Shown here piece by piece: positions 11,241 through 21,424 of a stretch of 64,000 nucleotides of DNA. Under the pieces are notes generated by a model. It saw only the letters and a program-made list of their open reading frames with translations. It searched no databases and was not told the origin of the DNA. The position numbers and the translations under genes were made by a program. The stretch's first letter is position 1, and the number at the start of each line of letters is the position of its first letter. The stretch covers positions 1 to 64,000 of the forward strand of contig JALQPE010002090.1 of the NCBI GenBank assembly GCA_030407315.1, written 5' to 3'. This stretch comes from Asparagopsis taxiformis. Taxonomy: Eukaryota > Rhodophyta > Florideophyceae > Bonnemaisoniales > Bonnemaisoniaceae.

Positions 11241-13526
11241 ATGCCGCCGCGTATTGCGAAGAAAGCTCCAAAGCCTCCGGGCCTCCAGAAAACCCGGTCA
11301 GCAGCTGCTGTATCGAGTGCCCGACAATCCCGTGCGAAGAAGCGGTCTGGGCCTACCGGCAGCATTGAACCGCGGTCCGGTAGTCGCAAGACGGACCGGC
11401 GCAGAACTGGGGATCCGCAGCGAGAAAGTGAGGAAGGAGGAACGGCGCGGAGAGAGATGGGGCTTGACCGAGGCAAGCGTGCTCGCAGGGACAGTGAACA
11501 TCATGATGATGACATGATAGTGGCTCAAAACATGTTGGAATTGCGGCAGAGTGCTATGGCAAAGGTAGTTCCTCCCGGGTTGGCAGATGCGGAGGTGCTG
11601 CAGACGGAGTCCCAGCCGGGGGCTTCCGACACACTGGAGGCTGTGACCCCCACTGCGCCAACTATGCCGAGTACATCAGCCCCAGCAGGTAATGCAGTCA
11701 GGGACCCGAGGATAGCGGCAAGGGATGTTGTTTCTGAGCAACGTTCACAGGATGCCAACTATCATCGGCGGTCAGGTGGTACTGAGGGGAGAGAGCAGCC
11801 GGAGTGCGGGCCTCGTCACAACAGAGTGTCATTGGTGCCAAATATGCGCGTAACGCCCCCGCGACGTCAGGCTATTGGCGATGGAGGACATCATATTCCC
11901 GATAGCGTGGGAGATGGGGGGACGGTGAGGGCAGAGAGGTTGCATCCGCCGGAATCCATCGATTTAATGGCGAGTCGCATCAATGCGCAGAAGAAGAAGA
12001 TCGCGGAGCTGGAAAAAAAAGTGTTTAGCCAGGACATAGCAAACAAGGCGCTCACCACGGAGATTGTTGCGTTGGAGGCTAAGGTGAAGACTCTGCAGGC
12101 GGAAAATGCCAGCCTTACTGCAATTGCGAGAACAGGTAGAATCAGTGATCACGGTGGCGGTAAGTCGAAAATACAGAAAGCCATTCCTGTGAAATACCTT
12201 GGAGTTCTTAGGGCGGTTGAGGAAAACCTGACAAAGTGGTGCAAGAACGAGACTATGGAGCTGGACCCTATAGCGGAACAAACGCAGAGACGTTGGACTG
12301 GACGTACCATCGAGGTAGAGCCGGTAGAAGGGGCACTTTGGAGCGAAAACGGTGTAGGATATATTGCTACCCCTCCGGGCTATATCATCAAGAATCTGCA
12401 GTGGTATACACCTTCGTACAGAGACGAGAGTGATCTGCTGAATGACTTGGTGCGACACGTACTGCGTCAAAGTCCGTGGTGTGATGTGTTTTCCGATGAG
12501 GAGCAGCGTGTGTGCTGTCAAGAGGCTGTGGCGGGGAGCAAGGAATTGAAAGTGAAGGTGACGCAGAAACTGTCCGACGTGATGAGTGCACGGAAGCGTA
12601 ATGCGAGGGACAGATTGTTCGGTTCGCTGGGGTACACGAAATTAATGTCTAGATGCACGATGCTGACGACGCGAGCTGAGATGGACGAGCGAGAGGAACA
12701 AAAGCGCGAAGCGTCTGAGAAGCTTTTGAAACGGGAAAGTAACGGTGATTTGGATATGGGGAGGTGGCGAACGGCACCGTTCTCAGAGCTGCGATACAGC
12801 AAAGGCTTGGTTCCTGACAGCTTCGAAATGGAAGTGAATGGTGATGCATGGTTTAACAACCGAGTAGCTGTGAATGTGCTGGACATCTTCAGGGGTTATT
12901 CGATACGACCAGAACAAGTAATGGACATAGAGACGAGCATACTAACGCTGGCGCGCCTGGATGCTTGGCTAGTGACTACTGTGGAGTGTTTGGATGAACC
13001 GAAGGGGAAAGGAGGTGCACGGCAGAAGGAGTTTACAAGGCGGTACAGTCAATATGTGGGGGTAGCTTTTCAGCAATTAGTTGGTATGGTGGTGTACTGC
13101 ATGTCTTGTCTCCAAGGCTCGCAAGCAAGGGAAGAAACGGACGTTGTCGAGAGCGAACAGCGGACTAGTGCACAGTCACGGCATGTGTTTGCAAGCCGTA
13201 CTGTGACGAGAGAGGCTGTTGAAGTGTGGCAAAGCGGAGAGGGGTCTGGAATTGTTCATGTCGTTGATGATGTAAACCGCTGCTCATCACTTGTTCTAGT
13301 GTCCGAGGATTGGATTCAATCGCATATTACGTCAAACCTCGGTGCTGTAATGGATTGTGTGATTGCGCAAGGACTAATTGGCGCAGAACTTTTCGTCGTT
13401 GACCCATATGCTGGACACCTGACTGCAAACCTGAATGTCGAAATCAATGCCCCACAGTATGGGGGCATGGAGCGGCGCCATGCAGCCACTGCTGATAACG
13501 GTTTTGGCGTAATGGAGGATGGTTGA
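11241..13526 (+). CDS. Unrecognised 761-aa coiled-coil protein, convergent with the Plavaka-like transposase
   Basis: The ATG at 11241 (MPPRIAKKAP) opens an uninterrupted frame. The first ~230 residues are basic and Ser/Pro/Arg-rich and look disordered. Residues ~235-290 form a heptad coiled coil (INAQKKKIAELEKKV...LEAKVKTLQAENASL). The rest is a globular region of ~450 residues with several Trp/Cys-containing blocks (KYLGVLRAVEENLTKWCKN, LRQSPWCDVF, SILTLARLDAWLV). I recognise no catalytic motif. It ends 77 bp from the stop of the facing transposase, so the two may be partner genes of one DNA transposon, the coiled coil mediating oligomerisation. That is inference from position; a host gene is equally possible. 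Confidence 0.6.
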   Translation: MPPRIAKKAPKPPGLQKTRSAAAVSSARQSRAKKRSGPTGSIEPRSGSRKTDRRRTGDPQRESEEGGTARREMGLDRGKRARRDSEHHDDDMIVAQNMLELRQSAMAKVVPPGLADAEVLQTESQPGASDTLEAVTPTAPTMPSTSAPAGNAVRDPRIAARDVVSEQRSQDANYHRRSGGTEGREQPECGPRHNRVSLVPNMRVTPPRRQAIGDGGHHIPDSVGDGGTVRAERLHPPESIDLMASRINAQKKKIAELEKKVFSQDIANKALTTEIVALEAKVKTLQAENASLTAIARTGRISDHGGGKSKIQKAIPVKYLGVLRAVEENLTKWCKNETMELDPIAEQTQRRWTGRTIEVEPVEGALWSENGVGYIATPPGYIIKNLQWYTPSYRDESDLLNDLVRHVLRQSPWCDVFSDEEQRVCCQEAVAGSKELKVKVTQKLSDVMSARKRNARDRLFGSLGYTKLMSRCTMLTTRAEMDEREEQKREASEKLLKRESNGDLDMGRWRTAPFSELRYSKGLVPDSFEMEVNGDAWFNNRVAVNVLDIFRGYSIRPEQVMDIETSILTLARLDAWLVTTVECLDEPKGKGGARQKEFTRRYSQYVGVAFQQLVGMVVYCMSCLQGSQAREETDVVESEQRTSAQSRHVFASRTVTREAVEVWQSGEGSGIVHVVDDVNRCSSLVLVSEDWIQSHITSNLGAVMDCVIAQGLIGAELFVVDPYAGHLTANLNVEINAPQYGGMERRHAATADNGFGVMEDG

Positions 13527-13603
13527 AATTAGTGCAGTAAATGTGACGTTGACTAGAAGGTTTATCATGTAGTACATTATCAATAGAGTGCTGCGATTTA
13601 GAT

Positions 13604-16600
13604 TTATTCTTCTTCATTATCATCTGTGAATTGGTAATCAGTGTTGGTGTAGAAGCGGTTGAGATAGAAACGGTGGTCCGACCAGTGCATTTGTTTCGTA
13701 AATGGCTTGACTGGAAAGTTACTTCGTACGATGTGCACGGTGCCAGATATAGTAGATGCAGGAATGAGGTCAAACCAAGGACCACCTGCACTGTGGGATG
13801 CAGTGTCATTGCTGTCAACGGATCCGTTGTCCGGGTCCCATGTGGACCACTTTAAACAAATGCACCCAAGTGATTTTTCCACAGCGGTTTTTGGGGCAAA
13901 GCAGGTCATATACTGAACGAAAGCGAGTTCTACAGGTTGAAACAGGTTTGGAGACTGCAGGCGTACCAGTGCCAGGACGCGCCCTACCCATATGGTTCTG
14001 TAGTCATCGGCAGTTCCGGAGATGACGACAAAGGAGTACTGCGATCTCTTTGCGGGGCCGAACGATGAAGTTGCAAAGACGCGCTGCTGCTTGTGCCTCG
14101 ACACGTTTGTGGGGCGAAGCATGCCACTGTGCGGGTCAAAGTCGTCGGCATCTGGGACGTACCCTCCCATGACGTAGGCGGACTTTACCACGGTGACGGA
14201 AATGTCCATGTCATGTATTGGAGGGCCTTCTGCCGTGGCGCGCAGTCTAGCGAGGGTGAGGAACGCTTGTGCAGCTGTGTCACCGAGTTGCTGGAATAGC
14301 GTTATGGTGCCAGACGGGAACGAGGAGTTGTGCAGCGGCAAAAGAGTGGCAGGATCGGGCTGTCCGTCGATATCTGCAACGAGGAGGGTTGCATCGGGCA
14401 GCAGGGAGGCAAAGTCGTGCAGTGCAACGGTGAATCCGTCGCGAACGAGTACTGCACCGTCTGTGGGCGATATCATGCGTGCGTTTCCCAATGTGTTCGA
14501 TGGGGTATGACCAGTTGGAGTGGCCAAGGAGAATTCCATGTGGCGAATAGTCTCTTCCATGGCTGTGGAGCGCCTTCGAGAGGTTTTCCTATAACTCTGT
14601 TTGAACAGAAGATGCGAGTGTTCGTAGGGGCCTGCATCAATGTGTTCCAGGGCGCCATATCTCTGCAAGTCACCGGGAAGATGGTCTAGAAGATGGAACT
14701 TGAAAGTTTTGAGACCTGTGGTGTGGAATGGGCCGAGGGTGGAGAGCATTGATTGTTTGAAATAGGAAATGGAGTTCTGGAGGCTTTCTAGTTCGGCGGC
14801 AGTCCAGTGCTTGATGCGACCGCGTTTCATGACCCATGCGACGAGGTCAGAGTATTGCGTGCAGATGGAAGTGAGGGGGGCTGTATCTACTTCGTCACAG
14901 CATGTGTCAATGAATGCTGCGATGAAAGGGAACACCATGTCGACATGGTGATAGTCTTTGGCTGCGAGCATGCCGCGTATGCCGTCCTCCGTGAAGAGGC
15001 CGTTCAAATTGGTGCCCTTCTCACCCTTGGAGAAGTCGACATGAAGACCGGTGATGTAGTAGTCGCGTTCGATAGCGGACAGAATGCTGTTTGAGCCGGC
15101 GAGGATGGATTTTTTCACCTTCTTGAAGGTGCGAGGTGTCCCGGAATGGGAGGCAGTGGTGGTGAGGTCTGGGGAGCTGAGGCGGTGGACAATGCACTGT
15201 TTGATGAGCTTTGAGATGCCGAGGTGGAGATTGTGCAGAGGCTCGAAGGAGAAAATGTTGTAGGGGTCTAGGGGACTGTTGGTGGGTAAAAGAGCGGTCG
15301 ATTCGAGGACAGAGTGTTGTTCGAGGAGGGAGAGAGCTTCGAGCGGAGCAGTTGTATGCTCCTGAGCGCTCTCTTGGCGTGCAGAGCGTGTATCATCGAG
15401 GGAGCGGGGCTGGTGTGGCGCGCTGGATTCAAGTTGAGTGGCGGGGATGTAGCAGCGGTGGCAGGGATGTGTGGTGGTAGTGCTGTTGCGAGTGCATGAC
15501 AGCTCTTTGGCCTCTGGAAAGTCGCAGCAATAATTGGCTAGGATGGGAAAGCATTGGCGGGCAGTTGCAGTGGAGTCTGTGCAGGGGAACCCGGAAGAGA
15601 ACGCGGTGGATAGGGACGAAAACACTTTTTCGAGTGCTTTATGAAGAATATCAATTTTGCGAGCGCGACTAGCAGAACTAGAGGTTGTCGGCATTTCATC
15701 ACCGAACAAGGCGTTGGACGAAGGGTTAACAATGTACGGAAGATACCCGACGATGGTGAGGCCGGTACGGATGCAGTGGCGACGGAGGGGGGCGGAGAAG
15801 TTGAGCAGTGTGACGTGTATGGGGTATGCGACGATTGCGGAGCTCTTGAGGCTTGTGCTGCTCTTGTCGGAGTACACTTGGAGGAGGCCGGCAAAGGAGG
15901 AAGCGGTGGGATCATTTTCCTCTGCCCATACGACCTGTGGATCTTCCGAGAGCTGCACGCGCTGTCTAGTAACCTGGTGCAGCGTTTTCGCGAATTCTGT
16001 GTGTAGGGGATGAGAAAATATTGCGGTGCCGTCTGGGGCGGTCTGTGGGGAGGGGTGGAAGAGAGTATTTTGGTCGTTAGCCAGTGCTAACTGCCTGCGG
16101 AGCATGTCGACTGGGTCGCGGAGGTACAGCTGTGCCGAGTACTTACCAGTTTTGTCTGGAATGATGTGGCTCTTGTAACCTTCGGTGCGGAAATGTGTTT
16201 CGACCATGGAAGCGGTAACGTGGCGACATTCTTCTACGGTGCGAACGGCGCTGTTGAACTTTTCTAGGGAGAATGCGGGGTCTTGTAGGATGGTGATGAC
16301 TTCGCTCACGCGGCCAGCGCCGGCCTTGTACTCGAGGGTTGTGAGACTGGCGGCGAGGGATTGCACGAGGAGGTCTGCGCGGGAGGGGGTTGAGGTTGGT
16401 GGCAGTGAAGCGTCACAGGGTGAGTCGCTGGAGGAAGCACGACCAGATTCTGGGTCTGGGGAGCTGGGTTGCGGGGAATCATGGTCGCCGTTTCGAGCAG
16501 GCTCATGGGTGACGGCAGGGACACGAGCGTTGTTGAAATGTTGGGGAGAGGGGTTGAAACGGTAGCGACACGTTCGCTCATGCAGCGCGAGCGCATAAGC

Positions 16601-16642
16601 ATCTACGCAGTAGTAGAAGCACCCTTCATACTTGCATTCCAT
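13604..16642 (-). CDS. Plavaka-like (KDZ/CACTA-type DDE superfamily) transposase
   Basis: A 1012-aa intact frame from the ATG at 16642. Residues 3-25 form an N-terminal C-x4-C-x12-H-x3-C zinc finger (C3, C8, H21, C25), followed by a Ser/Pro-rich linker. Around residues 250-310 lies the family hallmark SDKSSTS...YPIHVTLLNF...TIVGYLPYI, with the first catalytic Asp in SDK. Further on, DPYNIFSFEPLHNLHLGISK and KTFKFHLLDHLPGDLQRYG...YEHSHLLFKQSYRKTSRR match the C-terminal half of these transposases. Such enzymes cut and rejoin DNA at inverted termini. The intact frame suggests recent activity. I found no matching terminal inverted repeats or TSD at 11.1-11.2 or 16.7-17.2 kb, so the borders are unknown. 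Assignment is by motif, not alignment. Confidence 0.65.
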   Translation of the reverse strand: MECKYEGCFYYCVDAYALALHERTCRYRFNPSPQHFNNARVPAVTHEPARNGDHDSPQPSSPDPESGRASSSDSPCDASLPPTSTPSRADLLVQSLAASLTTLEYKAGAGRVSEVITILQDPAFSLEKFNSAVRTVEECRHVTASMVETHFRTEGYKSHIIPDKTGKYSAQLYLRDPVDMLRRQLALANDQNTLFHPSPQTAPDGTAIFSHPLHTEFAKTLHQVTRQRVQLSEDPQVVWAEENDPTASSFAGLLQVYSDKSSTSLKSSAIVAYPIHVTLLNFSAPLRRHCIRTGLTIVGYLPYIVNPSSNALFGDEMPTTSSSASRARKIDILHKALEKVFSSLSTAFSSGFPCTDSTATARQCFPILANYCCDFPEAKELSCTRNSTTTTHPCHRCYIPATQLESSAPHQPRSLDDTRSARQESAQEHTTAPLEALSLLEQHSVLESTALLPTNSPLDPYNIFSFEPLHNLHLGISKLIKQCIVHRLSSPDLTTTASHSGTPRTFKKVKKSILAGSNSILSAIERDYYITGLHVDFSKGEKGTNLNGLFTEDGIRGMLAAKDYHHVDMVFPFIAAFIDTCCDEVDTAPLTSICTQYSDLVAWVMKRGRIKHWTAAELESLQNSISYFKQSMLSTLGPFHTTGLKTFKFHLLDHLPGDLQRYGALEHIDAGPYEHSHLLFKQSYRKTSRRRSTAMEETIRHMEFSLATPTGHTPSNTLGNARMISPTDGAVLVRDGFTVALHDFASLLPDATLLVADIDGQPDPATLLPLHNSSFPSGTITLFQQLGDTAAQAFLTLARLRATAEGPPIHDMDISVTVVKSAYVMGGYVPDADDFDPHSGMLRPTNVSRHKQQRVFATSSFGPAKRSQYSFVVISGTADDYRTIWVGRVLALVRLQSPNLFQPVELAFVQYMTCFAPKTAVEKSLGCICLKWSTWDPDNGSVDSNDTASHSAGGPWFDLIPASTISGTVHIVRSNFPVKPFTKQMHWSDHRFYLNRFYTNTDYQFTDDNEEE

Positions 16643-17239
16643 GTCGAGTTTTGACGCAAAAGGGAGGATTGCGAGCTGAACAGGGGAGACTGTGCCGTCC
16701 AGATGCGACCAATTTTATTTTTGTGGTGCTTTCGAGACTTGGAATGTAACGTGTTCGTAGTTTTTTGGGTAGTAGTTTTGTGCTCACTCCAGCTGACATC
16801 CCAACGGTGGAATTTAACCGAGAGTTCAATCATTTCCAACTGTTACATCACATTGCGTGCTGGCAACGTGTGCATGGAAGGACGAACGACTGCCCTGGGA
16901 GATGAATTTTCAATTAATTCATTTGTAATAATAAACTTTTTTATTTCCAAACTTCGTGGAATCTGAATGTGCTTTACAGCGGATATGCCACAGATCATGT
17001 AAGGAAAGCAAATGGATTCTCATATATATGATTATATGTTTATATTCGTTGTTCTCGATCCGGATCTCTTTGTTCGGGGAATCAGAGACCATGGCTTGGG
17101 CCATACTCAATCTCACTGCCGGCGATGATTTCGAGTATGCACAGCAAGACTTAAGCGGACGCAGAAAGCTGTCCGGTCGACGCCGCAGGCTCCACTCCGC
17201 CCTCATCACCGACTGATCTTCTTTGACCGACTTTGCTTT
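16643..17239. other. AT-rich flank of the transposase; nothing recognised
   Basis: It contains the transposase's upstream region and an AT-rich stretch. A short plus-strand frame ending at 17216 could be a fragment of an exon (it ends ...SGRRRRLHSALITD) but matches nothing I know. No terminal inverted repeat was found. Confidence 0.3.
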
Positions 17240-17277
17240 GTACGTGCGCGAATCTTGATCAAGATTCGCGCACGTAC
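17240..17277. repeat. Perfect 38-bp palindrome
   Basis: Arms GTACGTGCGCGAATCTTGA / TCAAGATTCGCGCACGTAC meet at TTGATCAA with no spacer and no mismatch. It abuts the start of the diverged repeats that follow. It could be a cruciform site or a junction of head-to-head fragments. Confidence 0.95.
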
Positions 17278-17279
17278 CT

Positions 17280-18440
17280 TCGTTCCATCCTCTACCCTCG
17301 AGGGTATGCGTTGAGGGAAGCGTGGGTTTTGAGTCTGACTATTTCCGTTGATGCGATATTTTTCATGGGAAGCCTGTTGACTGATGGTGTGTATTGAGCG
17401 GAGGATGGAAGAGAGGTACGTGAAGTTTTGAAAGTATGCTGTGAGGGAAGGTTGATTTTGAGTCTGACTGTTGTGGTTGATTCCGATGTTGTGTAGATGA
17501 TGCAGGAATGTTGATGACGGAAGGTAAGTTTCATTGAGTGCCAAGATGTGCTTTGCGAAGATATGGACTGCTGACTATGATTATTGTTAATTGCAAGGTT
17601 TTTGGATCATGGTTTGTATTGTGTGTAGGATGGATGAGAGGTACATTTGCGAGTTCTCAGGGTATGTAGCGAGGGAAACGTTGGTTTTCAATCTGACTGT
17701 TGCGATTGAATCCGATGTTGCGTAGGTGATGGAGGAATAGTGATGACGGAAGGTAAGTCACATTGGGCGCCCAGACCGGTTGTGCGAAGATGCGGAATGC
17801 TGACTACTTTTCTTGGCTACACGATTACGTGATTTATGGTTTTTATTGTGTGCAGGATGGAACAGGTAAAGTAAGTGTGCGAGTTTTGAAAGTAAGCAGC
17901 GAGGGAAGGTTGGTTTTGAGTCTGACTATTTCCGTTGATGCGATATTTTTCATTGGAAGCCTATTGAGTCATGGTGTGTATTGTGTGGAGCGAAGGTAAG
18001 TGTGCGAGTTTTGAAAGTATGCTGTGATGGAAGGTTGGTTTTGAGTCTGACTGTTGTGGTTGATTCCGATGTTGTGTAGATGATGCAGGAATGTTGATGA
18101 CAGAAGGTAAGTTTTACTGAGCACCAAGACTTGTTTTGCGAAGATATGGACTGCTGACTTTGATTATTCATTGCAAGGTTTTTGGATCATGGTTTGTATT
18201 TTGTGTAGGATGGATGATTCAGTCATCCTCTCGGAGAGGTAAGTAAGGGAGTTTCTAGGATATCTGTCGTGGTAAGCGTTGCTTTTGAGTCTGACTGTTG
18301 TGGTTGATTCTGATGTTGTGTATGTGATGCAGGAGTGGTGAAGCAGGAACGGCAGGACTGAAGGAGAGTGAAGAAGGGATGTAGGAAGATGGGGAATGAA
18401 GCTGTGAGGTGTTTCTGGTATGTGTATATTTTGGGGCATA
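17280..18440 (+). repeat. Diverged ~130-350-bp repeats with splice-like motifs
   Basis: The core TTTTGAGTCTGACT (or close variant) occurs near 17326, 17454, 17687, 17912, 18038 and 18282. It alternates between two continuations, ATTTCCGTTGATGCGATATT and GTTGTGGTTGATTCCGATGT. Most units also carry GAAGGTAAGT (a 5'-splice-like word) and TGTGTAGGATGGA (a 3'-splice-like word). No open frame spans it. It could be satellite-like non-coding DNA, a repeated spliced non-coding RNA locus, or tandem copies of an intron. Confidence 0.7.
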
Positions 18441-18716
18441 CGATAGAAGTGAGAGTGCGTTTCAAGTGGTGTAAGATTTTGCTGACCATGTTCGTGTTTG
18501 ATGTCTTGATGATTTAATGGGCTGGGGTGGTGTCGAGGAAAGCGGGGATGGTATTGGGAAGGAGCGTATTTTTTGTAATCTAGGTCGTGAGGGTTCTTGC
18601 AGTATGTGCGGATGGTGGTGCATGGCGTTCGGATGGTAGGGAGAACGCGATAGTGAGGGAGATGGGTGATCGACGATATGCTGACAGGTATTTTGTATTC
18701 TGGCTGGATACGTATT

Positions 18717-18800
18717 TCCTATTCTAACCGGGTATTTATTTCCTATTCTAACCGGGTATTTATTTCCTATTCTGACCAGATATGTATTCCCTATTCTAGA
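18717..18800 (+). repeat. 24-bp tandem repeat, about 3.5-4 copies
   Basis: The unit is close to TATTCTAACCGGGTATTTAT plus TTCC. Two internal copies are identical and the outer copies are diverged. Confidence 0.8.
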
Positions 18801-18921
18801 GAGACGTATTGTATACGAGCAGTTTCCTAAATGAGAGAATAAAATACGGTCCGATATGGGCCCTGAATTTACCATCCGCTGTAATTTCTTCCCTCCCGGT
18901 TTTCGCTGATATATTGTATAC

Positions 18922-19265
18922 TGGATGTCGGGTCCTAGTATTCCGCCATATGTACTAGAGAAAGTGGATGTCGGGTCCTAGTATTCCGCCATATGTACTA
19001 GAGAAAGTGGATGTCGGGTCCTAGTATTCCGCCATATGTACTAGAGAAAGTGGATGTCGGGTCCTAGTATTCCGCCATATGTACTAGAGAAAGTGGATGT
19101 CGGGTCCTAGTATTCCGCCATATGTACTAGAGAAAGTGGATGTCGGGTCCTAGTATTCCGCCAAACGTACTAGAGAAAGTGGATGTCGGGTCCTAGTATT
19201 CCGCCATATGTACTAGAGAAAGTGGATGTCGGGCCCTAGTATTCCGCCATATGTACTAGAGAAAG
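18922..19265 (+). repeat. 43-bp minisatellite, eight copies
   Basis: Eight head-to-tail 43-bp units start at 18922, 18965, 19008, 19051, 19094, 19137, 19180 and 19223, each beginning TGGATGTCGGGTCCTAGTAT. Only copies 6 and 8 have clear substitutions, so the expansion is recent. There are no spacers between units. Confidence 0.97.
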
Positions 19266-19407
19266 TGGACGTCCGCATCCAAAAAATTTTTATTTTTTTT
19301 GGACGCGGACGTTCATTTGTTCTAGTAAATCTCGGGGCCGACTAGGACCCGTACTAGAGAGACTGGACGTCCGCGTCCACTTCCGAAAACACAGACGTAG
19401 CGATTGA
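19266..19407. repeat. Inverted repeat ending the minisatellite
   Basis: TGGACGTCCGCATCC (19266-19280) and GGACGCGGACGTTCA (19301-19315) pair at 13 of 15 positions around an A/T-rich loop. An inverted copy of the minisatellite core (ACTAGGACCCG) and a second GGACGTCCGCGTCCA follow. This looks like the decayed end of a foldback-type element from whose edge the 43-bp array was amplified. Confidence 0.6.
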
Positions 19408-20867
19408 AACATTACAGAGCGAAAATCGCGCTGCGCCGTACGTGGTGACATAATGAAGCCTGGAATCCATTACAATCCAGATGACACAGCCACATTTGCG
19501 GCAGACAAAGCCACCATCCGTTTCTTACTCTGCCACGCATTAGCCCACCAATTGCCAACTGAGCACTTTGACATCTCATCAGCTTTTCTTCACGAACCAT
19601 TCCAACATAGCACCCCTGTCTATGTCCGTCAGCATCCTCTCTTCGACGGAACTTACGCTCACGAAGAATCAACAGGCCAACTCCGCGGCAACCTATATGG
19701 TACTCACCAAGCAGGAAAAACTTTCTGTGACGGAGCGCGCGCATTCCTGCTCCACCATGGTTTCACTCAAACGAAATCAGATCCCTGCCTATTTCTCAAA
19801 TTAGAACCCCCCTCCAAACTCTTGTCGCCGTCACCATCGACGACTTTCTAGCATGCCCTTCAACACCACAGCTGCTTACTAAACTTTACAGCGCCCTTTC
19901 CACGAAATATAACATCAAACGCCTCTGCCGCAACACCTCCTACCTCAACTGGAAGATCGAACACCTTCCAAGCGGCATAAAAATTTCACAACCGCACATC
20001 GTCCACTCGGTCATTGCAAAAACCCAAATGACAAACGCCAAACCCCTCTCTAACCTATACTCCGATGGAATCGACATGTCACCCCCTTCCACCTCTGAAA
20101 CTATAGACGAAACAATTGCCACCACATTCCGCGAAACAGTTGGTGAGCTCCGCTACCTTACTGACTTGACCCGCCCCGACATACACTTTTACGTCAACTC
20201 ACTCGCACGAGCCAATCACAAGCCTACCCAGCGGCACTGGAAGCTCCTCAAACGACTAATCCGCTTCCTCAAGTACACACCCACCACAGGAATAACCTTC
20301 CCTACGTCCCCGCTCCATGACCCGCTTACAGCCTTCAGCGACTCGGACTTCGCCAATAACCCTCAATCCCGCAAATCCATATCAGGTATATTACACACAT
20401 ACCACGGTGCTCCTATTAACTGGGCATCCCAGCGACAATCCATAGTCGCACTAAGTACATGTGAGGCCGAGCTCATCGCTACAGCTGATACCACTCGCCT
20501 CACCAATTGGCTCTCTGGCATGCTCAAAGAGCTCGACATCATTCCAGCCAATCACACTACTATCACATACACCGATTCCCAATCAGCAATCCAGGTCGCT
20601 ACCCAAACCGCACCAACCAAGCGACGCAAATTCATTGACCTCCGCTTCCATTACATTATCGACTGTGTACAACAAGGCTTAATTAAGCTCGTCTACATGC
20701 CTACACATGAGATGCTGGCCGACATCTTTACCAAGCCCATCTCCACCGAAGCATTCAACCACCTCTCATCACAACTACATCTTACCCCTACGCCACCAAC
20801 CATACCTCGCCCCCTAGACCTAACCGCTACAGACGCTAGACTCGCCGACCCTTGGCGACAGGGGGGG
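19408..20867 (+). pseudogene. 5'-truncated Copia (Ty1) pol fragment: reverse transcriptase and RNase H
   Basis: Coding similarity starts abruptly near 19408 inside the reverse transcriptase (ITERKSRCAVRGD) and runs to SPLHLTP-type C-terminal sequence. It includes the VTIDDF catalytic motif (DD), TRPDIHFYVNSLARAN, the RNase H signatures FSDSDFANN and LSTCEAELIA, and the typical MLADIFTKP end. The frame shifts near 19805 in a run of six Cs. Gag, protease and integrase are absent. A G-rich polypurine tract at 20858-20867 leads into the 3' LTR. Confidence 0.85.
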
Positions 20868-21041
20868 TGTCAGGATATCAACTCAGCTACAATGTCGCCA
20901 AGAGCCGACTCGCCAAGTAGTCAGAATATCAACTCAAGACAGCTGTCCCAAGCTGTCAATCCGCCGGCGACAGAGAATAGAAAAGTATATAAAGACAAAC
21001 AGAAGGAAGTAAAGAAGAGGTAACGGACTACCGTTCTAACA
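20868..21041 (+). repeat. Probable 3' LTR of the truncated Copia
   Basis: It begins TGTCAGGATATCAACTCAGC directly after ACAGGGGGGG and contains a TATATAAAG box near 20986. I place the end at TTCTAACA (21041) because it closes with CA. No second copy exists in the window, so the right border is tentative. Confidence 0.5.
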
Positions 21042-21154
21042 TTGGCAGAATTGGAACTAATCGTTAATTTTTTCAATTTGAACTACGGCTGTAAAAAGTG
21101 GCCTCATACGAGGCCACTTGTCCGATAGACACTAAATTAAATTTTAGTGTGGAA
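21042..21154. other. Pre-insertion flank with two hairpins
   Basis: AAGTGGCCTC / GAGGCCACTT (21096-21105 and 21110-21119) has 10-bp arms and a 4-nt loop. ACACTAAA / TTTAGTGT lies at 21129-21136 and 21143-21150. The Copia element inserted directly after the second hairpin. Confidence 0.6.
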
Positions 21155-21159
21155 GTACT

Positions 21160-21376
21160 TGGTATTGCCGTGAAGACCTTTTTTATTTGACCCTCTCTCA
21201 CTATTGCTGCTCCTTAAGTAAGACTCTCGAGGTCGGCGGCGTCCGCACTGCTGTGCGTTGACAGCCTGTCGTGGTTAATGCCACTGGCACAGTGAGCGTA
21301 GTGGCAAGCACGAGGGTGCAGCTGATTCTCCGAGCGGAGCAGTTTACCGCTTCGTCTGATTTTCAGCGTAGTGGCA
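21160..21376 (-). repeat. Copia 3' LTR (left, 217 bp)
   Basis: On the minus strand it runs TGCCACTACG...GGCAATACCA and follows the polypurine tract AAGCGGGGGGAC (21388-21377). It carries two GCGTAGTGGCA words 70 bp apart (plus strand), where the right LTR has one. Confidence 0.9.
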
Positions 21377-21424
21377 GTCCCCCCGCTTCGTAAGGAGGAT
21401 TAGCTGCACACGTGTGTTCGTGTC

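Noticed and set aside
17206..18489. Minus-strand Ser/Thr/His-rich frames over the diverged repeats
   Set aside because: They are translations of non-coding repeats, broken at each unit and without conserved domains.
18922..19265. Regular 43-bp repeats resembling a CRISPR array
   Set aside because: Units are strictly head to tail with no unique spacers, and the DNA is eukaryotic.
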